Part shown: in pieces, positions 42,246-51,317 of the stretch | Layout of the letters: each line of letters starts with the position of its first letter | How positions within the stretch are numbered: the stretch's first letter is position 1 | Source of the DNA: Lacrimispora algidixylanolytica | GTDB taxonomy: Bacteria > Bacillota > Clostridia > Lachnospirales > Lachnospiraceae | Direction of reading: 5' to 3' | DNA: 64,000 nucleotides | Assembly (NCBI RefSeq): GCF_003609635.1 | Contig: NZ_MCIA01000003.1 | Span: 1 to 64,000 of the forward strand | Notes under the pieces: model-generated | The model's database searches: none | Told to the model about the DNA's origin: nothing | The model's input: the letters and a program-made list of their open reading frames with translations, nothing else | Made by a program: the position numbers and the translations under genes

Positions 42246-43196
42246 ATGAAGAAAGAACTTCTGAAACGTTTAAGAGATTCATCGCATGCAACTTCAATTT
42301 TGCAGCATTATAAGAATGATTATAAAGATAAAGTGGTGGATAAGAATATAGTAATAAGACCGGGAAAGCTGATGGATATGTATTGTCAGCCCTGCCACAT
42401 CGCCATATCAAATCATACTCATAATTACGTTGAGCTGATTTATATGTACAGTGGATCTACGGTTCATGTCATTAACGGCACAAGAAGGCTTGCACTGGGG
42501 ACCAACGATTTGCTTTTGCTTCGAGAAGGAACCAGCCATGCCATCGAACCGGCAGGAGAAGAGGATTTGGCAATCCATTTCTTTTTGATGCCGGAATTTT
42601 TCAGTCATCCTGCATTTATGGGAGAATGCGGAGATGTTTTGCATCGTTTTATTGGTACATCAACCAAAGGCAAAGAGCCGCAGGCAGATTACCTTCACTT
42701 TCATTTAAGTGAGATACTGCCGGCTAAAAATCTGCTTGAAAACATGATCTGGTCCCATGCAGAAGAAAAAGAAGGCAGACAAGAGATTAATCAGGCTACC
42801 ATGGGTATACTTATCATGGAGCTTCTTCATGATGCAGGTAAAGCGGAAACTCATGATATGTTGCAATATGAGGAAGAGATTGTTCTCACAGCATACAAAT
42901 ATTTGGAAAATAACTACACCTGTGCCACCCTAGATCAGTTTTCTACGTTATCCATGCAGCCGTCTTATTACGTTAGCCGCTTATTTAAGCGATATTACAA
43001 GATGACTTTTACGGAATGCCTTCAGCTAATCAGGCTCAACCGTGCGGCGGGCTATCTGTCTTCTACGACAATGCCAGTTGAGGAGATTATCGTGGAAATC
43101 GGATACGAAAACAGCAGCTATTTTCACCGTTTGTTTAAACAAAAATATGGAATAACGCCAAAACAATTTAGAGACAGCTCCAAAGGCAAATTCTGA
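42246..43196 (+). CDS. AraC-family transcriptional regulator
   Basis: A 316-aa regulator with an N-terminal cupin-like sensor (about 45-150; NHTHNYVELIYMYSGSTVHVINGTRRLALGTNDLLLLREGTSHAIEP) and a C-terminal AraC double helix-turn-helix (about 215-312; ATLDQFSTLSMQPSYYVSRLFKRYYKMTFTECL, VEEIIVEIGYENSSYFHRLFKQKYGITPKQFR). Start ATG 42246 has TTGGAGGGG upstream. The target genes and ligand are not evident; it is not next to a sugar operon. Confidence 0.92.
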   Translation: MKKELLKRLRDSSHATSILQHYKNDYKDKVVDKNIVIRPGKLMDMYCQPCHIAISNHTHNYVELIYMYSGSTVHVINGTRRLALGTNDLLLLREGTSHAIEPAGEEDLAIHFFLMPEFFSHPAFMGECGDVLHRFIGTSTKGKEPQADYLHFHLSEILPAKNLLENMIWSHAEEKEGRQEINQATMGILIMELLHDAGKAETHDMLQYEEEIVLTAYKYLENNYTCATLDQFSTLSMQPSYYVSRLFKRYYKMTFTECLQLIRLNRAAGYLSSTTMPVEEIIVEIGYENSSYFHRLFKQKYGITPKQFRDSSKGKF

Positions 43197-43224
43197 AAAG
43201 ATTATGAAATATGACGGAGTAACA

Positions 43225-43253
43225 TTGACTTTCCAATCATAGGTTATTATAGT
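43225..43253 (+). promoter_or_regulatory. Promoter of zinc-ribbon/DUF2156 operon
   Basis: TTGACT (43225-43230), 17-bp spacer, TATAGT (43248-43253), 35 bp before ATG 43288. Confidence 0.6.
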
Positions 43254-43287
43254 TAAGACAAAACGAAAAAGGGGCGAGGAATATAAG

Positions 43288-43692
43288 ATGAGCCAAATTC
43301 GGGAATGCTTTTCATGGTTTATGATTGGTCGGTATGGTGCGGATAAATTGAGTCGATTTTTAATTGGATTTTCTGTTGCCTTGTTGATTGCAGGTGTTTT
43401 TATCCGTAATTCCTGGGTTGATATCCTGGCTTTTCTTTTCATGGCGCTATGTTATTTTCGCATGTTTTCAAAGAATATAAGAAAACGCTTTGAAGAGAAT
43501 CAGAAATTTGAACGCCTTTCCTTTCGGGTAACAGAAGTTTTTAAGAAATGGCGTTTTAAGATCCAGCAGATAAGGCAATACCATATTTATAAATGCCCAA
43601 GCTGCAGTCAGAAGATCAGAATTCCAAGAGGAAAAGGGAAGGTGAGCATTCACTGCCCTAATTGCAAGACGGATTTTGTGAAAAAAAGCTAG
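43288..43692 (+). CDS. Small membrane protein with C-terminal zinc ribbon
   Basis: A 134-aa protein. Two hydrophobic segments (about 25-41 and 44-60) are followed by a basic linker and a zinc ribbon, YKCPSCSQKIRIPRGKGKVSIHCPNCKTDF, at about 100-130. The layout is common in Firmicutes but the function is unknown. It is the first gene of a likely operon with the DUF2156 and GNAT genes. Confidence 0.8.
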   Translation: MSQIRECFSWFMIGRYGADKLSRFLIGFSVALLIAGVFIRNSWVDILAFLFMALCYFRMFSKNIRKRFEENQKFERLSFRVTEVFKKWRFKIQQIRQYHIYKCPSCSQKIRIPRGKGKVSIHCPNCKTDFVKKS

Positions 43693-43718
43693 ATATATTT
43701 TTTTAGAAGGGAACTATT

Positions 43719-44645
43719 ATGAATTTACAATTTAAGCCGCTTCAGGCAGAGGACATGCAAAAGATTGCTCCGTTCTATGCTTTACGGCCCAATAAAACAT
43801 GTGACAGTGTCTATTTGGATAGTTTTATCTGGAGAGATTATTATCAGGTAAAGTATACTGTCATTGATGAAAAAGCGGTTTTATTTTTAATGGAAAAGGG
43901 CGGAGAACCATTTACCGCAATGCCCATCTGCAGGGAAGAAGATCTTTCCTATTATTTTCAGCAATTAGTGGAATATTTTAATCAGGTGTTAAAAAAACCT
44001 CTCCAGATTTTCCTTGCGGATGAAGACGCAATTAATTATTTAGATCTGGATCCAGAAAAGTTTCTTATTAAAGAAGAGGAAGACTTAAAAGATTACCTTT
44101 ATGATGCTCAAGCATTGAGAACTCTAGCAGGTAAGAAACTTCATAAGAAGAAAAATCATTTAAATAACTTTCTAAAAGAATATGAAGGCCGTCACGAATA
44201 CAGGTCACTCATCTGTTCAGACCGGGAATCCGTTCTATCTTTCCTTGATGAGTGGTGGGAGAACAAGGTTGAAGCAGCAGAATTTGTTCGTCAGCTTGAT
44301 TACGAGGTAATGGGTATTCATGATATTCTGAAAAATTGCTCCATGCTCAATGTAAGAATGGCTGGAGTTTTCATTGACGGAAGCTTAAAGGCATTTACCA
44401 TCGGTACCTATAATCCTCTGGAAAAGATGGCTGTCATCCATATTGAAAAAGCAGACCCTGAAATTAAGGGACTTTATCAGTTTATCAACCAGCAGTTCTT
44501 ACTTCACGGATTTACAGAGGAAGTAAATCTGGTCAATCGAGAAGACGATGTTGGTATGGAGGGCTTACGCCGGGCTAAGATGTCTTATTATCCTATGGGA
44601 TTTGCAAGGAAATTCGGCGTACTTCAGAAAGGTTTTTCGCAATGA
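43719..44645 (+). CDS. DUF2156 domain protein (phosphatidylglycerol lysyltransferase C-terminal-like)
   Basis: A 308-aa soluble protein with the tandem GNAT-like fold of DUF2156 (LQFKPLQAEDMQKIAPFYALRPNKTCDSVYLDSFIWRDYY at the N-terminus and GLYQFINQQFLLHGFTEEVNLVNREDDVGMEGLRRAKMSYYP at the C-terminus). Related domains in MprF transfer aminoacyl groups from tRNA to lipids. No membrane part is present, so lipid modification is uncertain. It overlaps the next gene by 4 bases. Confidence 0.88.
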   Translation: MNLQFKPLQAEDMQKIAPFYALRPNKTCDSVYLDSFIWRDYYQVKYTVIDEKAVLFLMEKGGEPFTAMPICREEDLSYYFQQLVEYFNQVLKKPLQIFLADEDAINYLDLDPEKFLIKEEEDLKDYLYDAQALRTLAGKKLHKKKNHLNNFLKEYEGRHEYRSLICSDRESVLSFLDEWWENKVEAAEFVRQLDYEVMGIHDILKNCSMLNVRMAGVFIDGSLKAFTIGTYNPLEKMAVIHIEKADPEIKGLYQFINQQFLLHGFTEEVNLVNREDDVGMEGLRRAKMSYYPMGFARKFGVLQKGFSQ

Positions 44646-45688
44646 TACGGTATTTAAAGCAGGAAGAAAAAGTGGAAAGCAGAAAGCTTTGGGAAAAAGT
44701 TTTTTCTGAGGATTCGGAAAGCTTTGTTCATTACTACTATTCGGATCGAGTGTTTAAGAATAAGGTATTGGCCGCTTATAAGGATGAGAATATGGCTGCT
44801 ATGCTTCATCGCAATCCTTATGAGGTCGTGGTGAAGGACCATGTTTGGACCATCGATTACGTGGCTGGAGTGGCTACGGCTTCTGACTTTCGCCATCAGG
44901 GATATATGAGACGGCTTTTAGACCGGTGCTTTTTGGATATGTATGAGGAACGAATGCCTTTTTGCTTTTTGGTTCCAGTTGATCCTGCTATTTACCAACC
45001 CTTTGATTTCACCTATATTAGTGATCTCTCTACGAAGAAGCTGAATCAAGCAGGAAGAACCCACTTAAACCGCCGTGCTTTTCTGGAACGTTCTGATGAG
45101 TGCAAAGAAGTCTCTGATTTTGTAGAGCGACAGCTTGAAAAACAATATGAGGTCTATGCTCTTCGTAATGAAGAATACTACCGGGATCTGAGTAAAGAAG
45201 TCAGAAGCGACAGTGGAGATTTAATTCTTCTCACCACTAAGGATGAGAAGGAAACCTTGGCTGGCGTTTGGGCTTATTACGGAGAGACGGCAGGTGCTTT
45301 AAGAGAACTGATTTGTCTGCCGGAATACTTGAAGGAAAGCGGCCAAACAAAACCTTATGCCATGGGAAGAATCATTCATCTGGAACGATTTGCTTCTGTC
45401 ATTGGCTTAAAGGAAGAAAGTCCGGTAAGTGAGATGGAGATGCTCCTTGAGATAAAGGACAAGTTCATCCCTCAAAATAACGGCTTGTTTCTATGGAAGC
45501 TTGACCGGAAGGGGTCTAGCATCTCTCCAGTAGAAGAAAGCGGGTTAACACCCCATATTTCTCTTACCATCAGCGAGATGACCTCTTGGCTGTTTGGATA
45601 TAGCCTTCCATCTGTTTCTGCTGATGCAGAGGCCATGGTGGACCGCATTCGGCCATTAAAGGGTGTATTCTTTAATGAGGTAACTTAA
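44642..45688 (+). CDS. GNAT-family acetyltransferase (Eis-like, extended)
   Basis: A 348-aa protein. The N-terminal GNAT domain has the acetyl-CoA loop VATASDFRHQGYMRRLLDRC and continues into a second domain. The C-terminal part (RIIHLERFASVIGL..., SEMTSWLFGYS) resembles the sterol-carrier-like tail of Eis-type enzymes. It is co-translated with the DUF2156 gene (ATGA overlap), which implies a common role, perhaps in modifying peptides or amines. The substrate is unknown. Confidence 0.86.
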   Translation: MIRYLKQEEKVESRKLWEKVFSEDSESFVHYYYSDRVFKNKVLAAYKDENMAAMLHRNPYEVVVKDHVWTIDYVAGVATASDFRHQGYMRRLLDRCFLDMYEERMPFCFLVPVDPAIYQPFDFTYISDLSTKKLNQAGRTHLNRRAFLERSDECKEVSDFVERQLEKQYEVYALRNEEYYRDLSKEVRSDSGDLILLTTKDEKETLAGVWAYYGETAGALRELICLPEYLKESGQTKPYAMGRIIHLERFASVIGLKEESPVSEMEMLLEIKDKFIPQNNGLFLWKLDRKGSSISPVEESGLTPHISLTISEMTSWLFGYSLPSVSADAEAMVDRIRPLKGVFFNEVT

Positions 45689-45725
45689 CATTGTTTGTCG
45701 GTTTTACAATCCGACTGGTATTTGC

Positions 45726-45757
45726 GGGCGGATTAATTATAATCCGCCCTGCATTTT
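45726..45757 (+). terminator. Rho-independent terminator
   Basis: GGGCGGATT (45726-45734) pairs with AATCCGCCC (45741-45749), followed by TGCATTTTT. Confidence 0.82.
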
Positions 45758-45793
45758 TGTATGCGGATTTATTGATATAAGAAAGGGTTTTGT

Positions 45794-46519
45794 ATGGAAG
45801 GGGTAAGTCAGTTAAAAGAATGGATGAAAGCCAGCAACAATATTGTGTTCTTTGGTGGGGCAGGCGTATCTACGGAAAGCGATATTCCTGATTTTAGAGG
45901 AGTGGATGGCCTTTATCAGGAACAGTATAAGTATCCTCCGGAAACCATAATCAGCCACAGCTTTTATCGGAAGAATCCAAAGGAGTTTTACCGGTTTTAC
46001 TGTAATAAAATGATATTTCCCCAGGCAAAGCCCAATAAAGCCCACCATGCCTTAAAAAAGCTTGAAGATATGGGGAAATTAAAGGCTGTCATAACCCAGA
46101 ACATCGATGGACTCCATCAGGCAGCAGGTAGTGTAGAGGTATTGGAACTTCATGGCTCTGTAAAAAGAAATTATTGTACCAAGTGTATGAAGTTTTATAA
46201 CCTGAAAGAAATGCTTGCTTCCATGGACGAAAATGAGGTTCCCCGTTGTGACTGTAAAGGGCTAATTAAGCCTGATGTGGTTTTATATGAAGAGAGTCTA
46301 AATGAAAGCGTGATGAGCAAGGCAGTGTCCTACATCTCAAACGCAGACATGCTGATTATCGGAGGCACCTCCCTGACGGTTTATCCGGCAGCAGGACTAA
46401 TTGATTATTACAGAGGGGATCGAATGGTCTTAATTAATAAGACAGTCACTCCCCTGGACGACAGGGCAGATCTTGTTATTAGCGGCAGTATTGGACAGGT
46501 GCTTCATGATTCGGTTTAA
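45794..46519 (+). CDS. cobB: NAD-dependent protein deacylase, sirtuin
   Basis: A 241-aa Sir2-family enzyme. NAD-binding motifs FFGGAGVSTESDIPDFRG and TQNIDGLHQ, the catalytic His in ELHGSVKR, the zinc cysteines CTKC and CDCKG, and GGTSLTVYPA are all present. It removes acyl groups from lysines using NAD+. Zinc-site spacing (C-x2-C and C-x-C) fits bacterial sirtuins. Start ATG 45794 has GAAAGGG upstream. Confidence 0.95.
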   Translation: MEGVSQLKEWMKASNNIVFFGGAGVSTESDIPDFRGVDGLYQEQYKYPPETIISHSFYRKNPKEFYRFYCNKMIFPQAKPNKAHHALKKLEDMGKLKAVITQNIDGLHQAAGSVEVLELHGSVKRNYCTKCMKFYNLKEMLASMDENEVPRCDCKGLIKPDVVLYEESLNESVMSKAVSYISNADMLIIGGTSLTVYPAAGLIDYYRGDRMVLINKTVTPLDDRADLVISGSIGQVLHDSV

Positions 46520-46551
46520 AGAAAATTCACTTGAAAAAGGAGAAAAACACT

Positions 46552-47541
46552 ATGTATGAGGCGGCAAAAGAAAGATATGAAACCATGCATTACAAGCGTT
46601 GCGGGAAAAGCGGAATCATGCTTCCCAGGGTATCTCTGGGACTATGGCAGAACTTTGGTATGGAGAAGGCTCCCACGGTTCAGAGAGACATTTTATTAAG
46701 CGCATTTGATATGGGAATCACTCACTTTGATTTGGCAAATAACTACGGAGCTCCTTACTTTGGAAAAGCGGAAGAGACTTTTGGAGCTGTATTAAAAAGC
46801 GATCTTATAAGATACCGAGATGAACTGATCGTTTCTACCAAAGCAGGATTTGACATGTGGCCAGGACCTTATGGCAACTGGGGTTCTAGAAAGTATCTAA
46901 TGGCAAGTCTTGACCAGAGCTTAAAGCGTATGGGACTTGATTATGTCGATATCTTCTATCATCACAGACCAGACCCTAATACACCTATAGAAGAGACCAT
47001 GGGCGCTCTAGCTGACATCGTAAGACAGGGAAAGGCACTGTACGTAGGAATTTCCAATTACAGCAGTAAAGAAGCAAAGGAAGCCATTAAGGTATTAAAG
47101 GGAATGGGAATTTCCTGCCTCATCGCACAGCCTAGATATAACATGTTTGAGCGAGTAGCAGAAGAGGGTCTTTTTGACACATTGCTTGAGAGCGGAACTG
47201 GCTGTATCTGCTATAGTCCGTTAGCACAGGGTGCGCTTACGGATCGATATTTAAATGGCGTTCCAGAAGATTCCAGAGCGGCAAGAGCGGGAAGCACCAT
47301 AGGTGGCCGCTACCTGACAGAGGAAAATTTATCTGTTGTAAGGCAGTTAAATGAAGTGGCAAAGAAAAGGGGCCAGAGTCTGGCTCAGATGGCACTTGCC
47401 TGGGTACTAAGAGAAGAAGCAGTTACCACTGTTTTAATTGGAGCCAGCAGCGTAGGACAGTTAAAAGACAATGTGGATTGTTTGAAAAATACAGATTTTT
47501 CTAAGGAAGAATTAAAGCTAATCGATAATATATTAAAATAA
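46552..47541 (+). CDS. Aldo/keto reductase (YghZ-like)
   Basis: A 329-aa NADPH-dependent reductase. Catalytic residues are seen in HFDLANNYG (Asp, Tyr), STKAGFDMWPG (Lys) and DIFYHHRPDPNTP (His). The length and GSRKYLMASLDQSLKRMGLDYVD match the YghZ/KCNAB-like group, which reduces L-glyceraldehyde-3-phosphate and similar aldehydes. I chose ATG 46552 behind AAAAGGAG; upstream codons precede that SD. It lies 32 bases after the sirtuin and may be co-transcribed. Confidence 0.92.
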   Translation: MYEAAKERYETMHYKRCGKSGIMLPRVSLGLWQNFGMEKAPTVQRDILLSAFDMGITHFDLANNYGAPYFGKAEETFGAVLKSDLIRYRDELIVSTKAGFDMWPGPYGNWGSRKYLMASLDQSLKRMGLDYVDIFYHHRPDPNTPIEETMGALADIVRQGKALYVGISNYSSKEAKEAIKVLKGMGISCLIAQPRYNMFERVAEEGLFDTLLESGTGCICYSPLAQGALTDRYLNGVPEDSRAARAGSTIGGRYLTEENLSVVRQLNEVAKKRGQSLAQMALAWVLREEAVTTVLIGASSVGQLKDNVDCLKNTDFSKEELKLIDNILK

Positions 47542-47583
47542 TTAGATATAAGGGCGGCCCGGAAAGGACAGGCGGGTATTACT

Positions 47584-47781
47584 ATGATTTATGAAATTGG
47601 AGATATTGTAAAGCTGAAAAAGCAGCATCCCTGTGGTAGTCAGGAATGGGAAATATTAAGAGTCGGAGCTGATTTTCGCTTGAAATGTATGGGCTGCGGA
47701 CACATGATTATGGTACCAAGAAAGCTGGTGGAAAAAAATACCAGGGGCTTAAAGAGCAGTGATGGCAATCTAAAGCCATGA
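47584..47781 (+). CDS. DUF951 family protein
   Basis: A 65-aa protein (MIYEIGDIVKLKKQHPCGSQEWEILRVGADFRLKCMGCGHMIMVPRKLVEK) matching DUF951, a short Firmicutes family with a conserved HPCG...CxxC pattern that may bind zinc or nucleic acid. It commonly lies just upstream of rpsF in Clostridia, as here. Confidence 0.9.
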   Translation: MIYEIGDIVKLKKQHPCGSQEWEILRVGADFRLKCMGCGHMIMVPRKLVEKNTRGLKSSDGNLKP

Positions 47782-47828
47782 AATCGCGTAAATATACTGG
47801 AAAAGGCACCTAAAGTTGAGAAAAGGAC

Positions 47829-47857
47829 TTGCTTTTGTTCAGCGTTTCCGGTATAAT
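47829..47857 (+). promoter_or_regulatory. Promoter of rpsF-ssb-rpsR
   Basis: TTGCTT (47829-47834), 17-bp spacer, TATAAT (47852-47857), about 75 bp before rpsF. Confidence 0.7.
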
Positions 47858-47877
47858 GTTAACTCGTGACACATATA

Positions 47878-47926
47878 ATCCTTGCTCCTGAAACTGAAAG
47901 CAGGGGCCAGAGACCACAAGGAGGTA
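47878..47926 (+). promoter_or_regulatory. Candidate S6:S18 leader structure on rpsF mRNA
   Basis: CCTTG and CAAGG form an outer stem that takes in part of the SD (AAGGAGG). An inner hairpin, GCTCCTG with CAGGGGC, sits inside. rpsF operons are known to be autoregulated by S6:S18 through a leader motif; this fold is a candidate, not a confirmed match. Confidence 0.4.
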
Positions 47927-47932
47927 ACAAGC

Positions 47933-48220
47933 ATGAACAAATATGAGTTAGCCGTTGTTATTAGCGCAAAGCTCGAAGATGATGAGAGAACAGCAGCTCT
48001 TGAGCAGGTTACGGGTTATATTACTCGTTTCGGCGGAGCTGTAACTAACATCGATGAATGGGGTAAGAAGAGATTAGCTTACGAAATTCAGAAGATGAAA
48101 GAGGGTTTCTACTACTTCATCAAATTTGATGGCGATTCCACAACACCAAACGAATTAGAAGCACACATTCGTATTATGGAACCGGTTATCAGATACTTAT
48201 GCGTTAGACAAGAGGCATAA
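47933..48220 (+). CDS. rpsF: 30S ribosomal protein S6
   Basis: A 95-aa protein with the S6 start MNKYELAVVISAKL and the conserved WGKKRLAYEIQKMKEGFYYFIKF. It binds S18 and 16S rRNA in the platform of the small subunit. ATG 47933 follows AAGGAGGT; upstream codons are in the leader. First gene of rpsF-ssb-rpsR. Confidence 0.97.
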   Translation: MNKYELAVVISAKLEDDERTAALEQVTGYITRFGGAVTNIDEWGKKRLAYEIQKMKEGFYYFIKFDGDSTTPNELEAHIRIMEPVIRYLCVRQEA

Positions 48221-48242
48221 TAGATAAAGAAAGTGTGATCGT

Positions 48243-48692
48243 ATGAACAAAGTAATCCTTATGGGTAGATTAACCCGTGATCCAGAAGTAAGATATTCCC
48301 AAGGTGAGCGTTCTATGGCCATCGCAAGGTACAGCCTTGCTGTTGACCGCAGAGGCCGCAGAAATCAGGATGGCAATGAACAGACCGCAGATTTCATCAA
48401 CTGTGTCGCATTTGACAAGGCTGGTGAGTTTGCAGAGAAGTATTTCCGTCAGGGTATGAGAGTATTGGTTTCCGGTAGGATCCAGACTGGAAATTATACG
48501 AATAAAGATGGCATTAAAGTATATACAACAGATATCGTTGTAGAAGATCAGGAATTCGCAGACAGCAAAGGCGGAGCTTCCGGAGATGGCGGTTTTCAGC
48601 CAACCTCCAGACCAACTCCTTCCAGTGCAATCGGTGACGGATTCATGAACATTCCGGATGGAGTCGAAGACGAAGGACTTCCATTCAACTAA
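48243..48692 (+). CDS. ssb: Single-stranded DNA-binding protein
   Basis: A 149-aa protein with an N-terminal OB fold (MNKVILMGRLTRDPEVRYSQGERSMAIARYSLAVDRR...) and a low-complexity linker. The acidic tip DEGLPFN matches the D-D-x-P-F type used to recruit repair proteins. Placement between rpsF and rpsR is universal in Firmicutes. Confidence 0.97.
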   Translation: MNKVILMGRLTRDPEVRYSQGERSMAIARYSLAVDRRGRRNQDGNEQTADFINCVAFDKAGEFAEKYFRQGMRVLVSGRIQTGNYTNKDGIKVYTTDIVVEDQEFADSKGGASGDGGFQPTSRPTPSSAIGDGFMNIPDGVEDEGLPFN

Positions 48693-48713
48693 ACCTGATA
48701 GGAGGTAGTACCA

Positions 48714-48980
48714 ATGGCATATAATAGAAATGATAAAGCTGATGGCGCTAAGTTCAAAAGAGGCGGCATGCGTAGAAGAAAGAAAGTCTGCGTATTCTGT
48801 GGCGAAAAGAACGGCGTTATCGATTTTAAAGACGCAAATAAATTAAAAAGATATGTATCTGAGAGAGGAAAAATCCTTCCTAGACGTATCACAGGCAACT
48901 GTGCGAAACATCAGAGAGCACTTACTGTTGCTATCAAAAGAGCTAGACATATCGCTCTTATGCCTTACACTATGGACTAA
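48714..48980 (+). CDS. rpsR: 30S ribosomal protein S18
   Basis: An 88-aa protein with [47 protein letters not shown], the S18 core. The C-x-x-C pattern and a later Cys mark the zinc-binding type. It follows GGAGG at 48702 and ends the operon. Confidence 0.97.
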   Translation: MAYNRNDKADGAKFKRGGMRRRKKVCVFCGEKNGVIDFKDANKLKRYVSERGKILPRRITGNCAKHQRALTVAIKRARHIALMPYTMD

Positions 48981-49087
48981 TCCTTATTTTATAAGGGTTT
49001 GTTAGTGGTAATGGGTTGAAAATTAATATAAGCGGGATGATTTTTTCGGACGAGGAATTGGACGGGAAGAGAGTTTCGTAATATGGA

Positions 49088-49119
49088 AGACTTCACATGT
49101 GAGTGTGGGGTCTTTTTTT
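49088..49119 (+). terminator. Terminator downstream of rpsR
   Basis: AGACTTCACA (49088-49097) pairs over 10 positions with TGTGGGGTCT (49104-49113), followed by seven T. Confidence 0.82.
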
Positions 49120-49579
49120 AATGGGATTAAGTAGACTGGGGGGAGGGATTTTAGGAAGGAATGTTTTGAAAATAGGATGGTTAAATATGGAAAATAAAAT
49201 TAATATGGTATATAATTAGTTATTGATAGAGTATTGGTTGTTTTTCTGGCTTATAGCAATAATGGGAAATTGAAAGATGTTTTGAAAATCATAAATAAAA
49301 CTTAAAGTTACGAAAGAAAAAATCATTAGTTAAACCATGGAGTGTAAATATGAGTCTTTTGATATTACAGGATTTAGTCAGTATATAAGTGGTTATAAGA
49401 TGGCTGGTGATATTATGTTTGATAAATTTGTTGGGATTGAAAAAATGTAGAATTGAAGTACTGGATTTGCTAATCTATCCGCTTTGTCTTAGTTATCGAC
49501 AGATTATTGAACTATATATAAAAATCTTTTATATTGAAGTATGTAACGAAGAATATTTACATTATAGGAGGTATGATTT
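49120..49579. other. Gene-free AT-rich stretch before the accessory gene run
   Basis: One 64-codon frame (49389-49583) has no ribosome binding site and an unlikely composition, so I do not call it. No repeat or RNA structure was recognised. The base composition drops sharply here compared with rpsR. Confidence 0.4.
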
Positions 49580-50533
49580 TTGATTAATATTTCTTTAATG
49601 CAATATGATGATATTCCCAGAGCAATCAATCTTTGGAAAACTCAATTTAAATATTATTGTCATTTTAGTGCATTTCCTAATTTTATAGATGGAGGTCAGA
49701 CGTTAATTGAGTCATACATAAAAGAACAAATAAATAAAAATAATGCAATAGTAGCAAAAATAGATAATAATGTTGTTGGTTTTATGGCGTGGATGTACTT
49801 TGAATTCCATAATGAGAAAACAGCATTTTTGCCCATTGTTGGTCATGCGGCATCAGTAAGAGATAAGTGGGAGATATATCAGGAAATGTATGATTATGCT
49901 TCTAATAGATGGGTGTTCGATAATAGATTTAATCACTTGTGGATGACATATTTTGATGATGATACTCTTAAGAATAACTTATATGATTTAGGTTTTGGCT
50001 CATATGTCATAGATGCCTGTCAGTCAACCAGTGAGATTAGATCTTACATAAAATCCGAGTATAAGATTACTTATGCCAACAAAAATGATGTAGATGCATT
50101 ATATGAATTTGCAAAAACGATAAACGAATATTATGCTAACTCCCCAATATTTTTGGTAAGAAAGGAACATACAAAAGACGAACTTATTGATTTGATTTGT
50201 AAAGATCATGTTTTAATTGCATGGGATAATGGAAATATTATTGGTGTAATGAGTTTTACTATAAACCAAGGCTTTCACATTGAGCATTTAACAACGCGTG
50301 ATAGCGCATATATAAAATCTATAGGAGCATATATAAACCCAGAATACAGAAGGAAGGGAATCGGTAATTGTTTATTGGAAAAAGTTTTTATTTTATGCAG
50401 GGAGCAAGGGAAGCCATTTATTCATGTAAGCTTTGAGACTTCTAATTCTAACGCATTACGGTTCTGGCCGAAAAATTTTAAACCAATAATACGCTCTGTA
50501 AGAAGGACAATAAATAAGGATGCCAATAAATAA
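49580..50533 (+). CDS. Tandem GNAT acetyltransferase
   Basis: A 317-aa protein with two GNAT-like halves. The N-terminal half (1-160) resembles the domain but lacks a clear acetyl-CoA loop. The C-terminal half has SIGAYINPEYRRKGIGNCLLEKVFILCREQGKPFIHVSFETSNSNALRFW, with the loop R-R-K-G-I-G. The start is TTG 49580 with AGGAGG 9 bases upstream. Substrate unknown. First gene of a run of unrelated single accessory genes. Confidence 0.83.
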   Translation: MINISLMQYDDIPRAINLWKTQFKYYCHFSAFPNFIDGGQTLIESYIKEQINKNNAIVAKIDNNVVGFMAWMYFEFHNEKTAFLPIVGHAASVRDKWEIYQEMYDYASNRWVFDNRFNHLWMTYFDDDTLKNNLYDLGFGSYVIDACQSTSEIRSYIKSEYKITYANKNDVDALYEFAKTINEYYANSPIFLVRKEHTKDELIDLICKDHVLIAWDNGNIIGVMSFTINQGFHIEHLTTRDSAYIKSIGAYINPEYRRKGIGNCLLEKVFILCREQGKPFIHVSFETSNSNALRFWPKNFKPIIRSVRRTINKDANK

Positions 50534-50839
50534 TGGGTATAAGATAGGTAGGAAAATCCGTTTCTTACGAGGACAATCATGGTAAAGGTTATGCATACAG
50601 TGAATAGATATATACGTCCAGATATGGAGTAAAAGTAACTAGAATCAGAAATAATAATGAATTGGAAAATATGTTGTAGATAAAAATCCTGGTTATATAG
50701 GGATTCTGGACTTCTCATTATATTTATTAGAAAGACAGATGCTGACAAATAACTATAACTAAACAATCGCTGGGGATATTCTTATAACAATATATAATTT
50801 TAAACTAATAGATTGTCCTTTTAGTACAGGGAGTAAATT
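50534..50839. other. Intergenic stretch with possible gene relic and repeated motif
   Basis: A short stop-interrupted reading (GKGYAYSE, stop, IYTSRYGVKVTRIRNNNELE) near 50580-50680 may be a decayed gene. CATTATATTTAT at 50716-50727 recurs at 52703 and 53392. No intact gene is seen. Confidence 0.35.
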
Positions 50840-51286
50840 ATGGTGGAGGTAAAAAGAGCACTATTAAAATATGCAGAGGCAATAACAGAAATAAAGATAA
50901 AGGCTTTTAATGAAGAAATAAATACATACTTGGGTAGAAATGGAGGGCCCCCTGGGTATGATAAAGTAGAATCTGAGAAGGATATTATAACTAATTTTAT
51001 AGCATACAAAATCGTTTTAGATAATAACATTATTGGTGGATTATTCTTGATCCCGATAGAAGGTAACAAAATGAGATTTGAGGATTTTGTAATTAATCCA
51101 GTATATCAAAATAATGGGTACGGATATAAAGTAATGCAGTTAGTTGAGATGATGCACCCAGACATTAAGGAGTGGCAATTATCAACACCAGTATTTAGTG
51201 TAGGAAATCAACATTTATACACTAAGTTCGGCTATAAAGAAATTTCAAGAAATGATGATGAGATAGAATATGTCAAACTAACGTAA
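50840..51286 (+). CDS. GNAT-family acetyltransferase
   Basis: A 148-aa single-domain acetyltransferase. FEDFVINPVYQNNGYGYKVMQLVE gives the Q-x-x-G-x-G acetyl-CoA loop, and QHLYTKFGYKEISR is the usual C-terminal F/Y-G-Y strand. It starts at ATG 50840. No neighbour suggests a substrate. Confidence 0.82.
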   Translation: MVEVKRALLKYAEAITEIKIKAFNEEINTYLGRNGGPPGYDKVESEKDIITNFIAYKIVLDNNIIGGLFLIPIEGNKMRFEDFVINPVYQNNGYGYKVMQLVEMMHPDIKEWQLSTPVFSVGNQHLYTKFGYKEISRNDDEIEYVKLT

Positions 51287-51317
51287 AGTTGAATTTGTTC
51301 CTCGTCTTCTATAACAG

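Noticed and set aside
49389-49583. 64-codon hydrophobic frame before the tandem GNAT
   Set aside because: No ribosome binding site, biased Leu/Ile/Tyr composition expected from AT-rich non-coding DNA, and overlap with the SD of the next gene.
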